In this document: piece after piece, positions 11,039-21,898 of the stretch
Layout of the letters: each line of letters opens with the position of its first letter
Numbering within the stretch: position 1 is the stretch's first letter
Assembly (NCBI RefSeq): GCF_028009165.1
Contig: NC_079241.1
Location: forward strand, 3,968,001 to 4,032,000
DNA length: 64,000 nucleotides
Source of the DNA: Akanthomyces muscarius
Taxonomy: Eukaryota; Ascomycota; Sordariomycetes; Hypocreales; Cordycipitaceae
Direction: 5' to 3'
Position numbers and translations under genes: made by a program
The notes under the pieces: model-generated
What the model saw: only the letters and a program-made list of their open reading frames with translations
Databases searched by the model: none
Told to the model about the DNA's origin: nothing

Positions 11039-12070
11039 ATGAACACCGCCGCCGACTCTTCCCGCCTATCGGGCGTCTTTGCCACCATCGGCCTGCTCAC
11101 AGCCGCCATTGCCCTTACGAGGGCCATTCAGTTCATGAGCATCTACCTGCTGCCCTCCCGTATAACCCGATATGCCCACAGCACCAACGGCCAGCCGCCG
11201 TGGGCCCTGGTCACCGGCGCCTCGGACGGCATCGGCCGTGGCTTTGCCGCTGAGCTCGCCAAGCAAGGGTTCAACGTCGTGCTGCATGGCCGTAACCACG
11301 ACAAGCTCTCTTTCGTCATGTCGCAGCTGCAGGAGCGCCATCCCGACAGGTCTTTTCGCATTCTCATCGCCGACGCCAGTAAAGTAGCCTGCTTGAACTG
11401 CATCCGTCCTGTGCCCGGCCAGTCTCACACCCATGAGCCGGACGGTTCCGCACCTGCACCTCCCACCGACTTTGACGCATTGCGTACTGCCCTCGACGAC
11501 CTCAACCTCACCGTCCTGGTAAATAACGCTGGCGGTGGCGCTGTCAACCCGACGTTCCTGTCGCTTGGCGAATCCTCGGAAGCTCGCATCACCGGCAATG
11601 TTAGCCTCAACGCCCTCTTTCCCTTGCATCTCACTCGCGCCCTGCTTCCCACGCTGCGCCGCAATTCTCCCTCGCTCGTCGTCAATGTCAGCTCACTGGC
11701 CGACAACGGTCTGCCTCTGCTCGTCTCCTATTGCGCCAGCAAGCGCTTCTTGTTGACCATGACGGAAGCTGTCGTTCGCGAGATGAAACTGCTCGGCAAG
11801 GGTGGCGATGTTGAGCTGTTGGGCGTCCGTGTCGGCAAGACCACCAACACGGCCTACTTCACCGAGAAGCCGTCCTTCTTCACCCCAGACTCGCAGACCA
11901 TGGCTCGCGCAACCCTCGAAAAGGCGGGCTACGGCCACGGCATTGTTGTTGGATACTGGGGTCATGCTCTCCAGCACCTTCTCATCAAGGCGATGCCTCT
12001 CTGGGTCAAGGACAGAGCATTCATTGCTGCTGTTCAGATGGAGGCAGCCATTGATCGAAAAACTACTTAG
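11039..12070 (+). CDS. Short-chain dehydrogenase/reductase, hydroxysteroid or 3-ketoacyl-CoA reductase type
   Basis: This single-exon NAD(P)-dependent short-chain dehydrogenase has 343 residues. I start at the ATG at 11039 because the upstream open frame (from 10655) lacks protein character. An N-terminal hydrophobic segment (about residues 12-37) should anchor it in a membrane, probably the ER. The Rossmann motif TGASDGIGRG begins at residue 59, NNAG is at 162-165, the catalytic Ser lies in NVSS near 218 and the catalytic Tyr/Lys pair is YCASK (Y231, K235). The anchored N-terminus and this motif set match the 17-beta-hydroxysteroid dehydrogenase/very-long-chain 3-oxoacyl-CoA reductase branch. 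A roughly 25-residue polar insert (about 118-143, including a Pro-rich stretch) precedes the NNAG strand. The substrate cannot be read from the sequence. Confidence 0.88.
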   Translation: MNTAADSSRLSGVFATIGLLTAAIALTRAIQFMSIYLLPSRITRYAHSTNGQPPWALVTGASDGIGRGFAAELAKQGFNVVLHGRNHDKLSFVMSQLQERHPDRSFRILIADASKVACLNCIRPVPGQSHTHEPDGSAPAPPTDFDALRTALDDLNLTVLVNNAGGGAVNPTFLSLGESSEARITGNVSLNALFPLHLTRALLPTLRRNSPSLVVNVSSLADNGLPLLVSYCASKRFLLTMTEAVVREMKLLGKGGDVELLGVRVGKTTNTAYFTEKPSFFTPDSQTMARATLEKAGYGHGIVVGYWGHALQHLLIKAMPLWVKDRAFIAAVQMEAAIDRKTT

Positions 12071-12568
12071 GATCCTTTGGGCATTTTATCTTTCGGCGTT
12101 GGTGGGAGGCTTCCCTTTTGGATTGGGCACACTGAGGACTTTGCATTCATTATTCGTGTAATTTAGCGTTGTAGCATTTCATCTGATACCAAAAATGCAT
12201 AGAGGAGCAATTATAATTCAACTCAACTTATTCCACTATTTAACACTATTTGACTTGCTAGCAATCTTTTATTCAAGAGTCTCTGGCACGTCTCCTCATC
12301 CAGTCAAGCTTCTTGCAGCAGTGGTGGGGCAGTCAAGCTTGAATAACGTGGGGCAGAGAGCGGCGGTATGACTCCCACCTCGCTGACGCTTCAAGAAAAC
12401 ATACCAGCCATTACTGACTCTGCAAGAGCATATAAAAGCGGCCAAGTCCACTTGCTTGGACTGCAGACCCTTCAGATACAGAAAAACGATTCGACAACTA
12501 CGATTGACCGAAAGAACCGCACAGAGCCCCCCCCCCCCCCCCCCCACCCCACGACACAAAACGACATC
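12071..12568. other. Spacer and SLH1 leader
   Basis: This short intergenic stretch has A/T-rich sequence after the dehydrogenase stop and a leader containing a long C run immediately before the SLH1 ATG. No gene is seen. Confidence 0.5.
12527..12545. repeat. Poly-C tract in the SLH1 leader
   Basis: Nineteen consecutive C residues ending 23 bp before the SLH1 start codon. The length should be treated cautiously because such runs are prone to sequencing error. Confidence 0.85.
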
Positions 12569-15500
12569 ATGGCCGGAGAAACAGAAGCAGAGTGGCGGCA
12601 GCAGCTCGAGGCAATGCACGCTGCCATTGCTGGTCTTAACCTACCAGGCTCTTTACCCGGGCCCATTGATTCGGACTTTGACGATGCCGATTTCGAGGGA
12701 TATTCATCTGGCAACAGCGGCAGGGATGTTTGGGACTTCATTTCCGATGACGATGCAGACGACTACAGCAGCGACCTTGTTGAAGCAGACGCTGCACTCC
12801 CAGCTGCGGGCGGCTATGGTGCTGCTTGGCTTTCAAATAAATGTGCCGCCATTGCGTTCAAGAACAACCTCTCGGAAGACGTCTTTGAGGCGCAGATTCT
12901 TAGCGCCATCAGCGCCGGAAAGTCCGACGAGGAGCTGCAGATGGAGCTGACGGATCTCGTCGGATTCGACGATCTCGACTTTATCATCGAAATCCTTGCG
13001 CACAAAGACGAAATTAGTGCCTCAAGCGCGGCTGCTCTTTCGGCTGGTGGCCAAGCCACAGGCCGACTGCTATCCAAAGCCGAGCGTGACGAGCAACTCC
13101 GCCGCCAAGACTTTGAGCACAAAAACGCCGCGCTCGCGCCAAGCTTCTCGCGCGAGACGCAGTACCCGCACGTATACAAGTCTCATAGCGCCGGAAACAC
13201 GCTTAGCTACGCCGGAAAGAAGTACGGCCTACCGGAAGGTAGCGAAAGAAAACAGTTTGACAAATATGAAGAGTACTCTATCCCCGCCGGCGCTAAGGGA
13301 AAGCTCGGCCCTGGCCAGAAGCTCGTCAAGATTGAAGAATTGGACGGTCTTTGTCGCAATACGTTCAAGGGCTACAAGGCACTCAATCGCATGCAGAGCC
13401 TCGTATATCCCGTTGCATACAAGACGAGCGAAAACATGCTCATCTGTGCCCCCACTGGTGCGGGTAAAACTGATGCTGCAATGCTAACCATCCTTCATAC
13501 CATTGGCCAGCATGTTTTCCCCAACCCAATGGAGGACGTCGCTGCCACGGAATTCGCCGCCAACTTGGAGGACTTTAAGATTGTGTATGTTGCGCCCATG
13601 AAAGCTCTCGCAGCAGAAGTCACTGAGAAGCTCGGCAAGCGTCTTGCATGGCTCGGCATCAAATGCCGAGAATACACTGGAGACATGCAGCTCACAAAGT
13701 CCGAAATCATTCAAACGCAAATCATTGTCACCACGCCAGAGAAGTGGGATGTCGTCACCAGAAAGGGCACCGGAGACACTGAACTTGTTCAAAAGGTGCG
13801 TCTACTGATTATCGACGAGGTTCACATGCTTCATGATGAGCGTGGCGCTGTTTTGGAATCGCTCGTCGCCCGTACCGAGCGCCAAGTCGAGAGCACTCAA
13901 TCTCTCATCCGCATTGTTGGACTTAGTGCCACTTTGCCCAACTATATCGATGTCGCAGACTTTCTCAAGGTTAACAAATATGCTGGCCTCTTTTACTTTG
14001 ACGCCTCTTTCAGACCTGTTCCTCTCGAGCAGCATTTCATTGGCGTCAAAGGAAAGGCAGGCACCAGGCAATCGAAAGACAACCTGGATATTGTCGCTTT
14101 TGACAAGACCAAAGAGATGCTGGAAGTGGATCACCAAGTCATGGTATTTGTACACTCCCGTCGAGACACCATGGTGACGGCACGCATGCTGCATCAAAAA
14201 GCAGTCGAGACCTTTTGCGTCGACCTGTTTGACCCAACCAATCATCCCAGATATGAGCAGGCAGTGCGAGACATGAAGTCTTCCCGATCCAAAGACATTC
14301 GTGAACTTCTATCCAAGGGCATCGGTGTGCATCACGCTGGTATGGCGCGAGCCGACCGAAACTTGATGGAAAGGCTCTTCGCCGAAGGTGTACTTAGAGT
14401 GCTCTGCTGTACGGCAACCCTCGCGTGGGGTGTCAACTTGCCGGCCGCCGCCGTTGTCATCAAGGGTACCCAAGTCTACAGCGCCCAGGACGGTAAATTC
14501 GTCGACCTCGGCATCCTTGATGTACTGCAGATCTTTGGTCGTGCTGGTCGTCCTCAATTTGAAGACACTGGTATTGGCATGATTTGCACTACTCAGGACA
14601 AATTGCAACACTATCTCACAGCCGTAACCGAGCAACAGCCAATCGAGTCCAAGTTTTCGACAAAGCTGGTCGACAATCTCAACGCGGAAATTGCTCTTGG
14701 TACAGTCACGTCAATTCCAGATGCCGTTCAATGGATCGGCTATTCCTACCTGTTTGTGCGCATGCAGCGGAGCCCCATCACATATGGCATCGAATGGGCT
14801 GAGATTCGAGATGACCCAACCCTTGTTCAGAGACGTCGCCAACTGGCTATCCAGGCTGCGCGCACGCTGCAACAATGCCAGATGATCATATTCAACGAGA
14901 CAACCGAGGAGTTACGAAGCAAAGACATTGGCAGAATTGCCAGTCAGTACTATATTTTGCATGGAAGTATCCAGGTCTTCAACGCCATGATGCGAGACCA
15001 GGCCACCGAAGCAGACGTTCTCAAGATGATCAGTATGAGTGGAGAGTTTGACAATGTGCAATCCCGAGACTCTGAAGCCAAGGAGCTCACCAATCTCAAG
15101 AACGAGGTCATCCCTTGCGATGTCGACGGTGGCATTGATACGCCCCAGGCCAAGACCAATATTCTTCTCCAGTCTTACATTTCGCGCTCGCAGCCTGAAG
15201 ATTTTGCTTTGTCAAACGACATGAACTACGTGGCTCAGCAATCTGGCCGAATTTGCAGGGCGCTTTTCATGCTTGCATTGAATCGCCGCTGGGGCCATCA
15301 GTGTCTGGTGCTGTTGAGTCTCTCAAAGTCTATTGAGAAGCGCATTTGGCCCTTCCAGCACCCCTTGCATCAGTTCGACTTGGCCAAACCCATCCTGAAT
15401 CAGCTTGACTCGAAGGAGCATCTGACGATTGAGGCCATGAAGGAAATGGAACCAGCTGAGATTGGAGCCCTTGTTCATAATCACGGTGCCGGCAAGACGA

Positions 15501-18487
15501 TTGCCAAAATCCTCAACAACTTCCCTACAGTTCATGTTGAGGCAGAAATTGCGCCGCTCAACAGAGATGTCCTTCGAATCAAGCTGTATGTCATTCCCGA
15601 CTTTCAGTGGAAAGATCATGTCCACGGCACTTCGGAATCTTTCTATATCTGGGTCGAAAACTCAGAAACGTCTGAAATATACCACCATGAATACTTTATC
15701 CTCAACCGAAGGAAGCTACACGACGATCATGAGCTCAACTTTACGATTCCCTTGTCGGACCCCTTGCCTACGCAAATCTACGTCAGGGCTGTTTCTGATA
15801 GATGGCTCGGAGCCGAAACTGTTACACCGGTATCGTTCCAGCATCTTATTCGACCGGATACAGAAAGCGTTTATACCGATCTGCTGGATCTACAGCCTCT
15901 ACCGCTTACGGCTTTGAAGAATCCTCCCTTGGAGGAGCTCTACGCAAAGCGCTTCCAATTCTTTAACCCAATGCAAACACAGATTTTCCACACCCTTTAT
16001 CACACACCAGCCAATGTGCTGCTAGGCTCACCGACTGGTTCCGGAAAGACTGTCGCCGCAGAGCTAGCGATGTGGTGGGCATTCCGTGAGCGCCCTGGCT
16101 CCAAGGTTGTCTACATTGCACCGATGAAGGCGCTCGTTCGAGAACGTGTCAAGGACTGGGGCTCTCGACTTGCTGGACCTCTTGGGCTGAAGCTGGTCGA
16201 GCTGACCGGTGACAATACGCCAGATACTCGCACCATCAAGGATGCTGACATCATCATCACCACCCCTGAGAAATGGGATGGTATCTCTCGTTCTTGGCAG
16301 ACGAGAGGCTATGTCAGGCAGGTTAGCCTAGTCATTATTGATGAGATTCATCTGCTTGCAGGCGATCGTGGTCCTATTTTAGAGATTATCGTTTCGCGTA
16401 TGAACTATATTGCAGAAATGACCAAGAGCGCAGTCCGCCTCCTCGGCATGTCTACTGCCTGTGCCAACGCCAGCGACCTGGCCAACTGGCTAGGTGTCAA
16501 GGAGGGCCTGTTCAACTTCAGACACTCTGTGCGTCCTGTTCCCTTGGAGCTGTACATTGATGGATTCCCAGAGGTCCGCGGATTCTGCCCTCTGATGCAG
16601 TCGATGAACCGACCGACATTCCTCGCCATCAAGAATCACAGCCCTGAAAAGCCCGTCATTGTCTTCGTCGCTTCGCGTCGACAAACTCGACTCACGGCCA
16701 AGGATCTCATCAACTTTTGTGGTATGGAGGAGGATCCCCGCCGCTTCCTGCGCATGGATGAAGAAGACCTGCAACTCAATCTTTCTCGTGTCAAGGATGA
16801 TGCCCTGAAGGAGGCTATAAATTTCGGCATTGGCCTGCATCATGCAGGTCTTGTCGAATCTGATCGTCAGCTGTCAGAGGAGCTATTCCTCAACAACAAG
16901 ATCCAGATCCTTGTTGCTACTAGCACTCTTGCCTGGGGTGTCAACCTGCCTGCGCATCTTGTCGTCGTGAAGGGCACGCAGTTTTACGATGCAAAGATTG
17001 AGGGCTACAGGGACATGGATCTCACCGATGTCCTGCAGATGCTTGGCCGCGCAGGCCGTCCCCAATTCGACAATTCAGGTGTCGCCCGCATCTTTACGCA
17101 AGATGCCAAGAAGGACTTTTACAAGCATTTCTTGCACACAGGCTTCCCTGTCGAGTCATCCTTGCACACCGTCCTCGATAATCATTTGTGCGCCGAAGTC
17201 TCTGCAGAGACCATCTTGACCAAGCAGGATGCGTTGGACTATCTGACCTGGACATTCTTCTTCCGACGTCTGCACAAAAATCCATCGTACTACGGCTTGG
17301 AGATCTCGGCTGAAGAGCACAGCACCATTGCAGCGCAGCAAGTTGCCAACGAGTACATGGTGGAGATGGTCAACAATTCGCTCGAGGAGCTGGCCCAGTC
17401 CAAGTGTGTTGAAGTGTTCCCGAATGGAGACGTCGACTCTACGCCGCTGGGCAAGATTATGAGTTACTACTACCTCTCTCACAAGACAATTCGCCATCTG
17501 AGCCGTCATGCTAAGGCGAGTGCTACCTTTTTGGACGCGCTCTCTTGGATGTCGCGGGCCACCGAATACGACGAGCTTCCCGTGCGCCACAACGAAGACT
17601 TGGTCAACGAAACGCTCTCTGACAATCTGCCCTTCCCGGGTCACTCGTTCGGCCTGCCCATGTGGGATCCGCACGTGAAGGCATTCCTTTTGCTCCAAGC
17701 GCACATGTCACGAATCGACTTGCCCATTACTGATTACGTAGGTGATCAGACCAGTGTGCTCGACCAGGCTATTCGTATCATCCAAGCCTCCATCGATGTG
17801 CTCACGGAGTTGGGGCACTTGTCGAGTTGCCTACAAATGATGAGCCTGCTTCAGTCCATCAAGTGCGCCCGCTGGCCTACCGACCCGCCGGTGTGCATCC
17901 TTCCAGGCCTGGAGCCCGAGTCGATCAAGAAGGAATCACTGCCGCTCAAGGAGCTGAGCACGTATAGCCCGCAACAGGTGTCGCAGCTTGCCAAGCGCCT
18001 CCGAGTGCCCCCTCATATTCATGGTCGCTTTGCCCGAGCCGCTTCCATCCTTCCTAACGTGGCCGTGTCCATTGAAGACAAGACGGCGCTGTCCGTGACG
18101 GTGAGCCTGAAGCGTCTGAATGCACTGGTGGAGCGCGAAGCGCGCATCTATGCCCCGAAGCTGCCGAAGCCGCAATCGGAAGGCTGGTTCATCATTGTGG
18201 CCGACGCTGCGAGGGACGAGGTCATTGCCGTCAAGCGTGTTGGATGGTCGGCGCCGGCCTCACGCTCGGGCGGCCCGCGCAAGGTCGAGGCCAAAACGAA
18301 GCCGTCGTCGCGCAGCACGATTAAGCTGCCGCAGGCGGAGGGGGCACGGAAGCTGGATGTAATTGTGGTCAGCGATGCCTACATTGGAGTGGAGTATCGT
18401 ATAGAAGGAGTCGAAATTCCGGCTGCGCCAGCTGTTGACGACGATGTCGGCTCAAAGAAGAAGGCGGCCGGTGCTGGACGCGCGTAG
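12569..18487 (+). CDS. SLH1: Ski2-like tandem-cassette RNA helicase Slh1/ASCC3 (RQT complex)
   Basis: One exon of 5.9 kb encodes 1972 residues, close to the roughly 1970 of yeast Slh1. Slh1/Rqt2 (human ASCC3) is the helicase of the ribosome-quality-control trigger complex, which splits collided ribosomes. There are two complete helicase cassettes. Cassette 1 has Walker A with Lys300, DEVH at 416-419, GLSATLPN, and motif VI in LQIFGRAGRPQF. Cassette 2 has Walker A with Lys1160, DEIH at about 1258-1261, GMSTACANA, and LQMLGRAGRPQF. Each cassette is followed by a Sec63-type region. The blocks DEVHMLHDERGAVLESLVAR and FYFDASFRPVPLEQHFIGVK and the length favour Slh1 over Brr2. Both Walker motifs look intact. 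The frame opens upstream at 12368, but I use the ATG after the poly-C leader, giving the expected acidic N-terminus. Confidence 0.94.
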   Translation: MAGETEAEWRQQLEAMHAAIAGLNLPGSLPGPIDSDFDDADFEGYSSGNSGRDVWDFISDDDADDYSSDLVEADAALPAAGGYGAAWLSNKCAAIAFKNNLSEDVFEAQILSAISAGKSDEELQMELTDLVGFDDLDFIIEILAHKDEISASSAAALSAGGQATGRLLSKAERDEQLRRQDFEHKNAALAPSFSRETQYPHVYKSHSAGNTLSYAGKKYGLPEGSERKQFDKYEEYSIPAGAKGKLGPGQKLVKIEELDGLCRNTFKGYKALNRMQSLVYPVAYKTSENMLICAPTGAGKTDAAMLTILHTIGQHVFPNPMEDVAATEFAANLEDFKIVYVAPMKALAAEVTEKLGKRLAWLGIKCREYTGDMQLTKSEIIQTQIIVTTPEKWDVVTRKGTGDTELVQKVRLLIIDEVHMLHDERGAVLESLVARTERQVESTQSLIRIVGLSATLPNYIDVADFLKVNKYAGLFYFDASFRPVPLEQHFIGVKGKAGTRQSKDNLDIVAFDKTKEMLEVDHQVMVFVHSRRDTMVTARMLHQKAVETFCVDLFDPTNHPRYEQAVRDMKSSRSKDIRELLSKGIGVHHAGMARADRNLMERLFAEGVLRVLCCTATLAWGVNLPAAAVVIKGTQVYSAQDGKFVDLGILDVLQIFGRAGRPQFEDTGIGMICTTQDKLQHYLTAVTEQQPIESKFSTKLVDNLNAEIALGTVTSIPDAVQWIGYSYLFVRMQRSPITYGIEWAEIRDDPTLVQRRRQLAIQAARTLQQCQMIIFNETTEELRSKDIGRIASQYYILHGSIQVFNAMMRDQATEADVLKMISMSGEFDNVQSRDSEAKELTNLKNEVIPCDVDGGIDTPQAKTNILLQSYISRSQPEDFALSNDMNYVAQQSGRICRALFMLALNRRWGHQCLVLLSLSKSIEKRIWPFQHPLHQFDLAKPILNQLDSKEHLTIEAMKEMEPAEIGALVHNHGAGKTIAKILNNFPTVHVEAEIAPLNRDVLRIKLYVIPDFQWKDHVHGTSESFYIWVENSETSEIYHHEYFILNRRKLHDDHELNFTIPLSDPLPTQIYVRAVSDRWLGAETVTPVSFQHLIRPDTESVYTDLLDLQPLPLTALKNPPLEELYAKRFQFFNPMQTQIFHTLYHTPANVLLGSPTGSGKTVAAELAMWWAFRERPGSKVVYIAPMKALVRERVKDWGSRLAGPLGLKLVELTGDNTPDTRTIKDADIIITTPEKWDGISRSWQTRGYVRQVSLVIIDEIHLLAGDRGPILEIIVSRMNYIAEMTKSAVRLLGMSTACANASDLANWLGVKEGLFNFRHSVRPVPLELYIDGFPEVRGFCPLMQSMNRPTFLAIKNHSPEKPVIVFVASRRQTRLTAKDLINFCGMEEDPRRFLRMDEEDLQLNLSRVKDDALKEAINFGIGLHHAGLVESDRQLSEELFLNNKIQILVATSTLAWGVNLPAHLVVVKGTQFYDAKIEGYRDMDLTDVLQMLGRAGRPQFDNSGVARIFTQDAKKDFYKHFLHTGFPVESSLHTVLDNHLCAEVSAETILTKQDALDYLTWTFFFRRLHKNPSYYGLEISAEEHSTIAAQQVANEYMVEMVNNSLEELAQSKCVEVFPNGDVDSTPLGKIMSYYYLSHKTIRHLSRHAKASATFLDALSWMSRATEYDELPVRHNEDLVNETLSDNLPFPGHSFGLPMWDPHVKAFLLLQAHMSRIDLPITDYVGDQTSVLDQAIRIIQASIDVLTELGHLSSCLQMMSLLQSIKCARWPTDPPVCILPGLEPESIKKESLPLKELSTYSPQQVSQLAKRLRVPPHIHGRFARAASILPNVAVSIEDKTALSVTVSLKRLNALVEREARIYAPKLPKPQSEGWFIIVADAARDEVIAVKRVGWSAPASRSGGPRKVEAKTKPSSRSTIKLPQAEGARKLDVIVVSDAYIGVEYRIEGVEIPAAPAVDDDVGSKKKAAGAGRA

Positions 18488-19630
18488 GGCGGAGGCTGAG
18501 TCTATGTAGGAGTGCGACTGACTAGCATAACCACTACCCGAACTCCATCTCTCGGCACTAATAAACCATAATCATGACGCACAAGAAAGGCGCATGGACA
18601 GTGTCCGAGGCGTTTTCGAAACAAAAGTTCCAGCCCTGCTGGGCCGTGATATCCACGGTCAGGCTGTGAAATGCGGTATCGGGAGAGCGGGCGATACGGC
18701 TCCGTGGCTTCCACGAGTCGGGGGTGAGGACGAAAATGTCGCCAAAAGGGGACCCTGCATCCGTTCGGCACTACCATGCCGGAGGCGTGACTTTTAGCGT
18801 ACAAAACGGCTCAATGGCGCCGAGGTGAAACTAGTACGATCTGGCGCTGGCCGACAAAGAAAACCGTCACCATCGGCTAACTAAATGCCAACAAAGAGGC
18901 GCAGTCTGTCTGGGTATAGGCAAGTGAGGATTACAAAGGCTTGCTCTCCGCTCCAACATGTGCTCAGTTGCCTCTCCGAGACGTTTCAGAGCCCGCGGCG
19001 ATCTTGCTTTTTGTTCCCTTATTTGTCGAGGGACTGCGGCACTGGTAAGCTGACGACGCACACAGTCAGTAGGCCGATATGCCGATATGCCGTACCAGTC
19101 AGTACTGGTAGTTGGGCAACGGGCGAGCAGAAGGACCCTTACCTCAGTAGCTAACAAATGGCGCAATCCAGCCCTACCTTGCCTATTCTGAAGGGCAAGC
19201 AAACATTCGGCCCCAGCCTGCCCCAGTTCCAGACACAGAACTCCAACGCCACAGCCCTCAATATGGAGACGGGCCCTGGCTATTGAAAATCGGACGGTGC
19301 GCAGGGCGGTGCTTTTTGAGGTCTAGATCTGCGCCTTGCGTGGGCGCACTGTACGTCGACGGCACGCAAGCCGGCCAACCAGAAACGATGGCGTTTACCC
19401 GTGCAGTGCCCCAGAGTCGACAAGTCCAGACTCATAGACAGGCTGCATGGCTCCAAGTTACATGCGGTGGATGGATTAATTGATGTGCAGATTCCCCTCT
19501 TTCTCACGACAAGTGCCTCATTTTATTATATTTTCCTCTCTTCATGTTTTGCTTGTGAATGAGGCAGATTGAGCTGCACGACTGTAAAACGACTTCACTT
19601 GCAGCGGGCAGCTTAGACGCACAACTAGTT
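18488..19630. other. Intergenic spacer
   Basis: No credible gene is seen. The spacer contains a short direct repeat of GCCGATAT (near 19070-19092) next to a TACTGGTA octamer at 19103-19110. Confidence 0.45.
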
Positions 19631-21071
19631 ATGCTCCTGTTAGTCGCTGCGCTGGTCAGCGTCGCGGCCGTTGCAGCGCCGACGGCCAAGCCGCCATTGC
19701 AATTCACCGCCAACGGCACATTTCACATTTCGGTTTTCAACGACATTCATTTCGGTGAAAGTGAGTTGTCTCGTCAAATAAGCCCCGGCCTTCAACGCCG
19801 TTGCGCAGAAATTCGAAGCAAGCGACTGACACACTCCATCAGACGCTTCCGGCCAGGGCCCATTATGGGACATGAAGACGTCCACAATCATGGCCTCCGT
19901 CATGGACGCTGAAAAACCACAGCTCGTCGTCCTCAACGGCGACCTAATCTCCGGCGACCAGTATCAGGGCGCAGACATTCTCGACCACATTGACCGCATC
20001 GTCAAGCCCATTGTCGCGCGCCGGCTGCCCTGGGCCTCGACGTACGGCAACCACGACTCCAACTACAACCTCTCGCGCGACCAGATGCTCAAGCGCGAAA
20101 AGACGTACAACGGTTCCTACACCGAGCGCATGGTCGAGGGCAAGGACGCCGGCGTGACCAACTACTACCTGCCCGTCTACGCCGACGGCTGCAACGCCTC
20201 TTCTCAGTCTGGGTGTGTGCCGGAGCTTTTGCTATGGTTCTTTGACAGCCGCGGCGGCGCATACTACCGCACGCACGATCGCCAGCCCGACTGGGTGGAC
20301 ACGAGCGTGGTGGACTGGTTCACGAAGACGAGCGCGCAGCTCGCCGCGCAGCACGGTCGGGTTGTGCCGTCGATTGCGTTTGTGCACATTCCCATCCACG
20401 CCGCCGCCGTGCTGGAGAAGCAGGGGCCCGGCGGGCGCGTCGACCCCCGGCGGCACCCGGGCGTCGACGACGACAAGATCAACGGGCAGAGCAGCCACGA
20501 CTGGCTCATGAAGAACGGCACCGCGTCCGCGTCCACACAGCAGCAGGAGGGGCAGAGGATGGGCTACGGCGGGCACGACGTGCCGTTTATGAAGGCGCTC
20601 GCGGCCGCCAGGGGCCTCGTCGGGCTCTTTTACGGCCACGACCACGGCAACACGTGGTGCTACCGCTGGACGGGCAAGCACGCCGGGCTCGACGACGTGG
20701 ACGTGGAGCAGGGCACGGGACTGCATCTGTGCTACGGCCAGCACACGGGCTACGGCGGCTACGGAAACTGGATCCGCGGCGGGCGGCAGATTGTGGTGAC
20801 GCGCGACAAGCTGAGAAACGGCACGCTGGACACGCATACGCGGCTCGAGACGGGCGATGTGGTGGGCGCGGTGACGCTGAATGCCACGTTTAATGACGAC
20901 GTGTACGAAGAGGTGCCGGATACGAGGACGTCGATGGTTGGGCCGCCGGGGAAGGGCAAGGGGAAGGGGGAGGGGAAGAGCTCGAGGAGTGAGGCGGGCG
21001 GTGTGCGGCCGGCGTTGGGGGTGGCATTGGCGGCACTCGTTCCAGTGTTTCTATGTCTATCTTTGTATTGA
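19631..21071 (+). CDS. Secreted calcineurin-like metallophosphoesterase, possibly GPI-anchored
   Basis: Two exons (19631-19760 and 19843-21071) give 452 residues. The intron has a GTGAGT donor, and the join restores GENASGQGPLWDM in frame. The calcineurin-like metal ligands are all visible: FNDIHFGE (DxH), NGDLISGD, GNHDSN, HIPIH and YGHDHGN. This family hydrolyses phosphate esters using a two-metal centre; the arrangement is like fungal Dcr2/Sia1-type phosphatases. The N-terminus is a signal peptide (Leu/Val/Ala-rich, about residues 1-18), and several Asn-X-Ser/Thr sites follow. The C-terminus has a low-complexity Gly/Lys/Ser linker and then a hydrophobic end (GVALAALVPVFLCLSL), which fits a GPI-attachment signal or a single anchor. 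It is therefore probably at the cell surface or in the secretory pathway. The substrate is unknown. Confidence 0.88.
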
Positions 21072-21898
21072 CAAAAGTCGGGAGATGATTGGAGTGATGG
21101 CATGTGAGGCGTGTCTTACAAGGTGGTGTGGTAAGGGGTCGTTTATTCATTGTGGCGTTTGTTTGCATTTACAGTCGATATACCCACTCACGCAACGATG
21201 AAAATTACGATGATCAAGTTTTAGAGTATAGATTTTCATTTACGCAGATTATATTGTCATTTCGCAACCTGCATTACACTTCGTGTCGGCTGAACAGACA
21301 GCTTGTTCAGCGCGGGGCTGGACCAACTCTATATGGCATCACGTTCTCAGGCCAAAGGCATGAGTCGTCATAACACGGAAGTCGTATATATTGTGCTTCA
21401 AATGCTAAGTCGACATGTATTGAATCCCGTAGAAGCCCCCCCCCACCCCATGCGCCATGCCATGAAATACGCCTCTTCCAATCCAAGCATGTGTAAAGTT
21501 CGCTCTCCCGCTCGGGTAACTAATGCAAACAAACAAACAAATATCAACAAAGATGGGATATTTCAAAAGAGAAAAAGAAAATTGAATCAATAAGAAAGGC
21601 CAATGAGACTCAAACGCATAAAATGATTACCTCCGCAATCAAATGCAAAATAGTATAATCCAAACATGCCAATACTAGCTAGGACCAATATGAGAAACAT
21701 GTACAAACATCTCAAAATGTCAATGAAGAGCCCCTTCAAGTGGCCTCTTCGGGTATCTCTGTGTGTAAAATCTCGGGGCTGAGCCCGCCTTTGGTTTCGT
21801 CGCGATATGCTAGATGTGTATACCGCTTATGCGAGACTGCAACAAGAGCTCTGTGCCCCTAGGTTGCCGACTTCAGCAGCAACAGCAGCGTCGTTCCA
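21072..21898. other. Spacer between convergent genes
   Basis: This spacer holds the 3' flanks of the metallophosphoesterase and the Rab gene. It is A/T-rich from about 21180 to 21700, as expected for polyadenylation regions. No gene is seen. Confidence 0.5.

Noticed and set aside
12368..12568. Upstream extension of SLH1
   Set aside because: The frame is open, but the 67 codons include the poly-C run and lack protein character; the ATG at 12569 gives the expected length.
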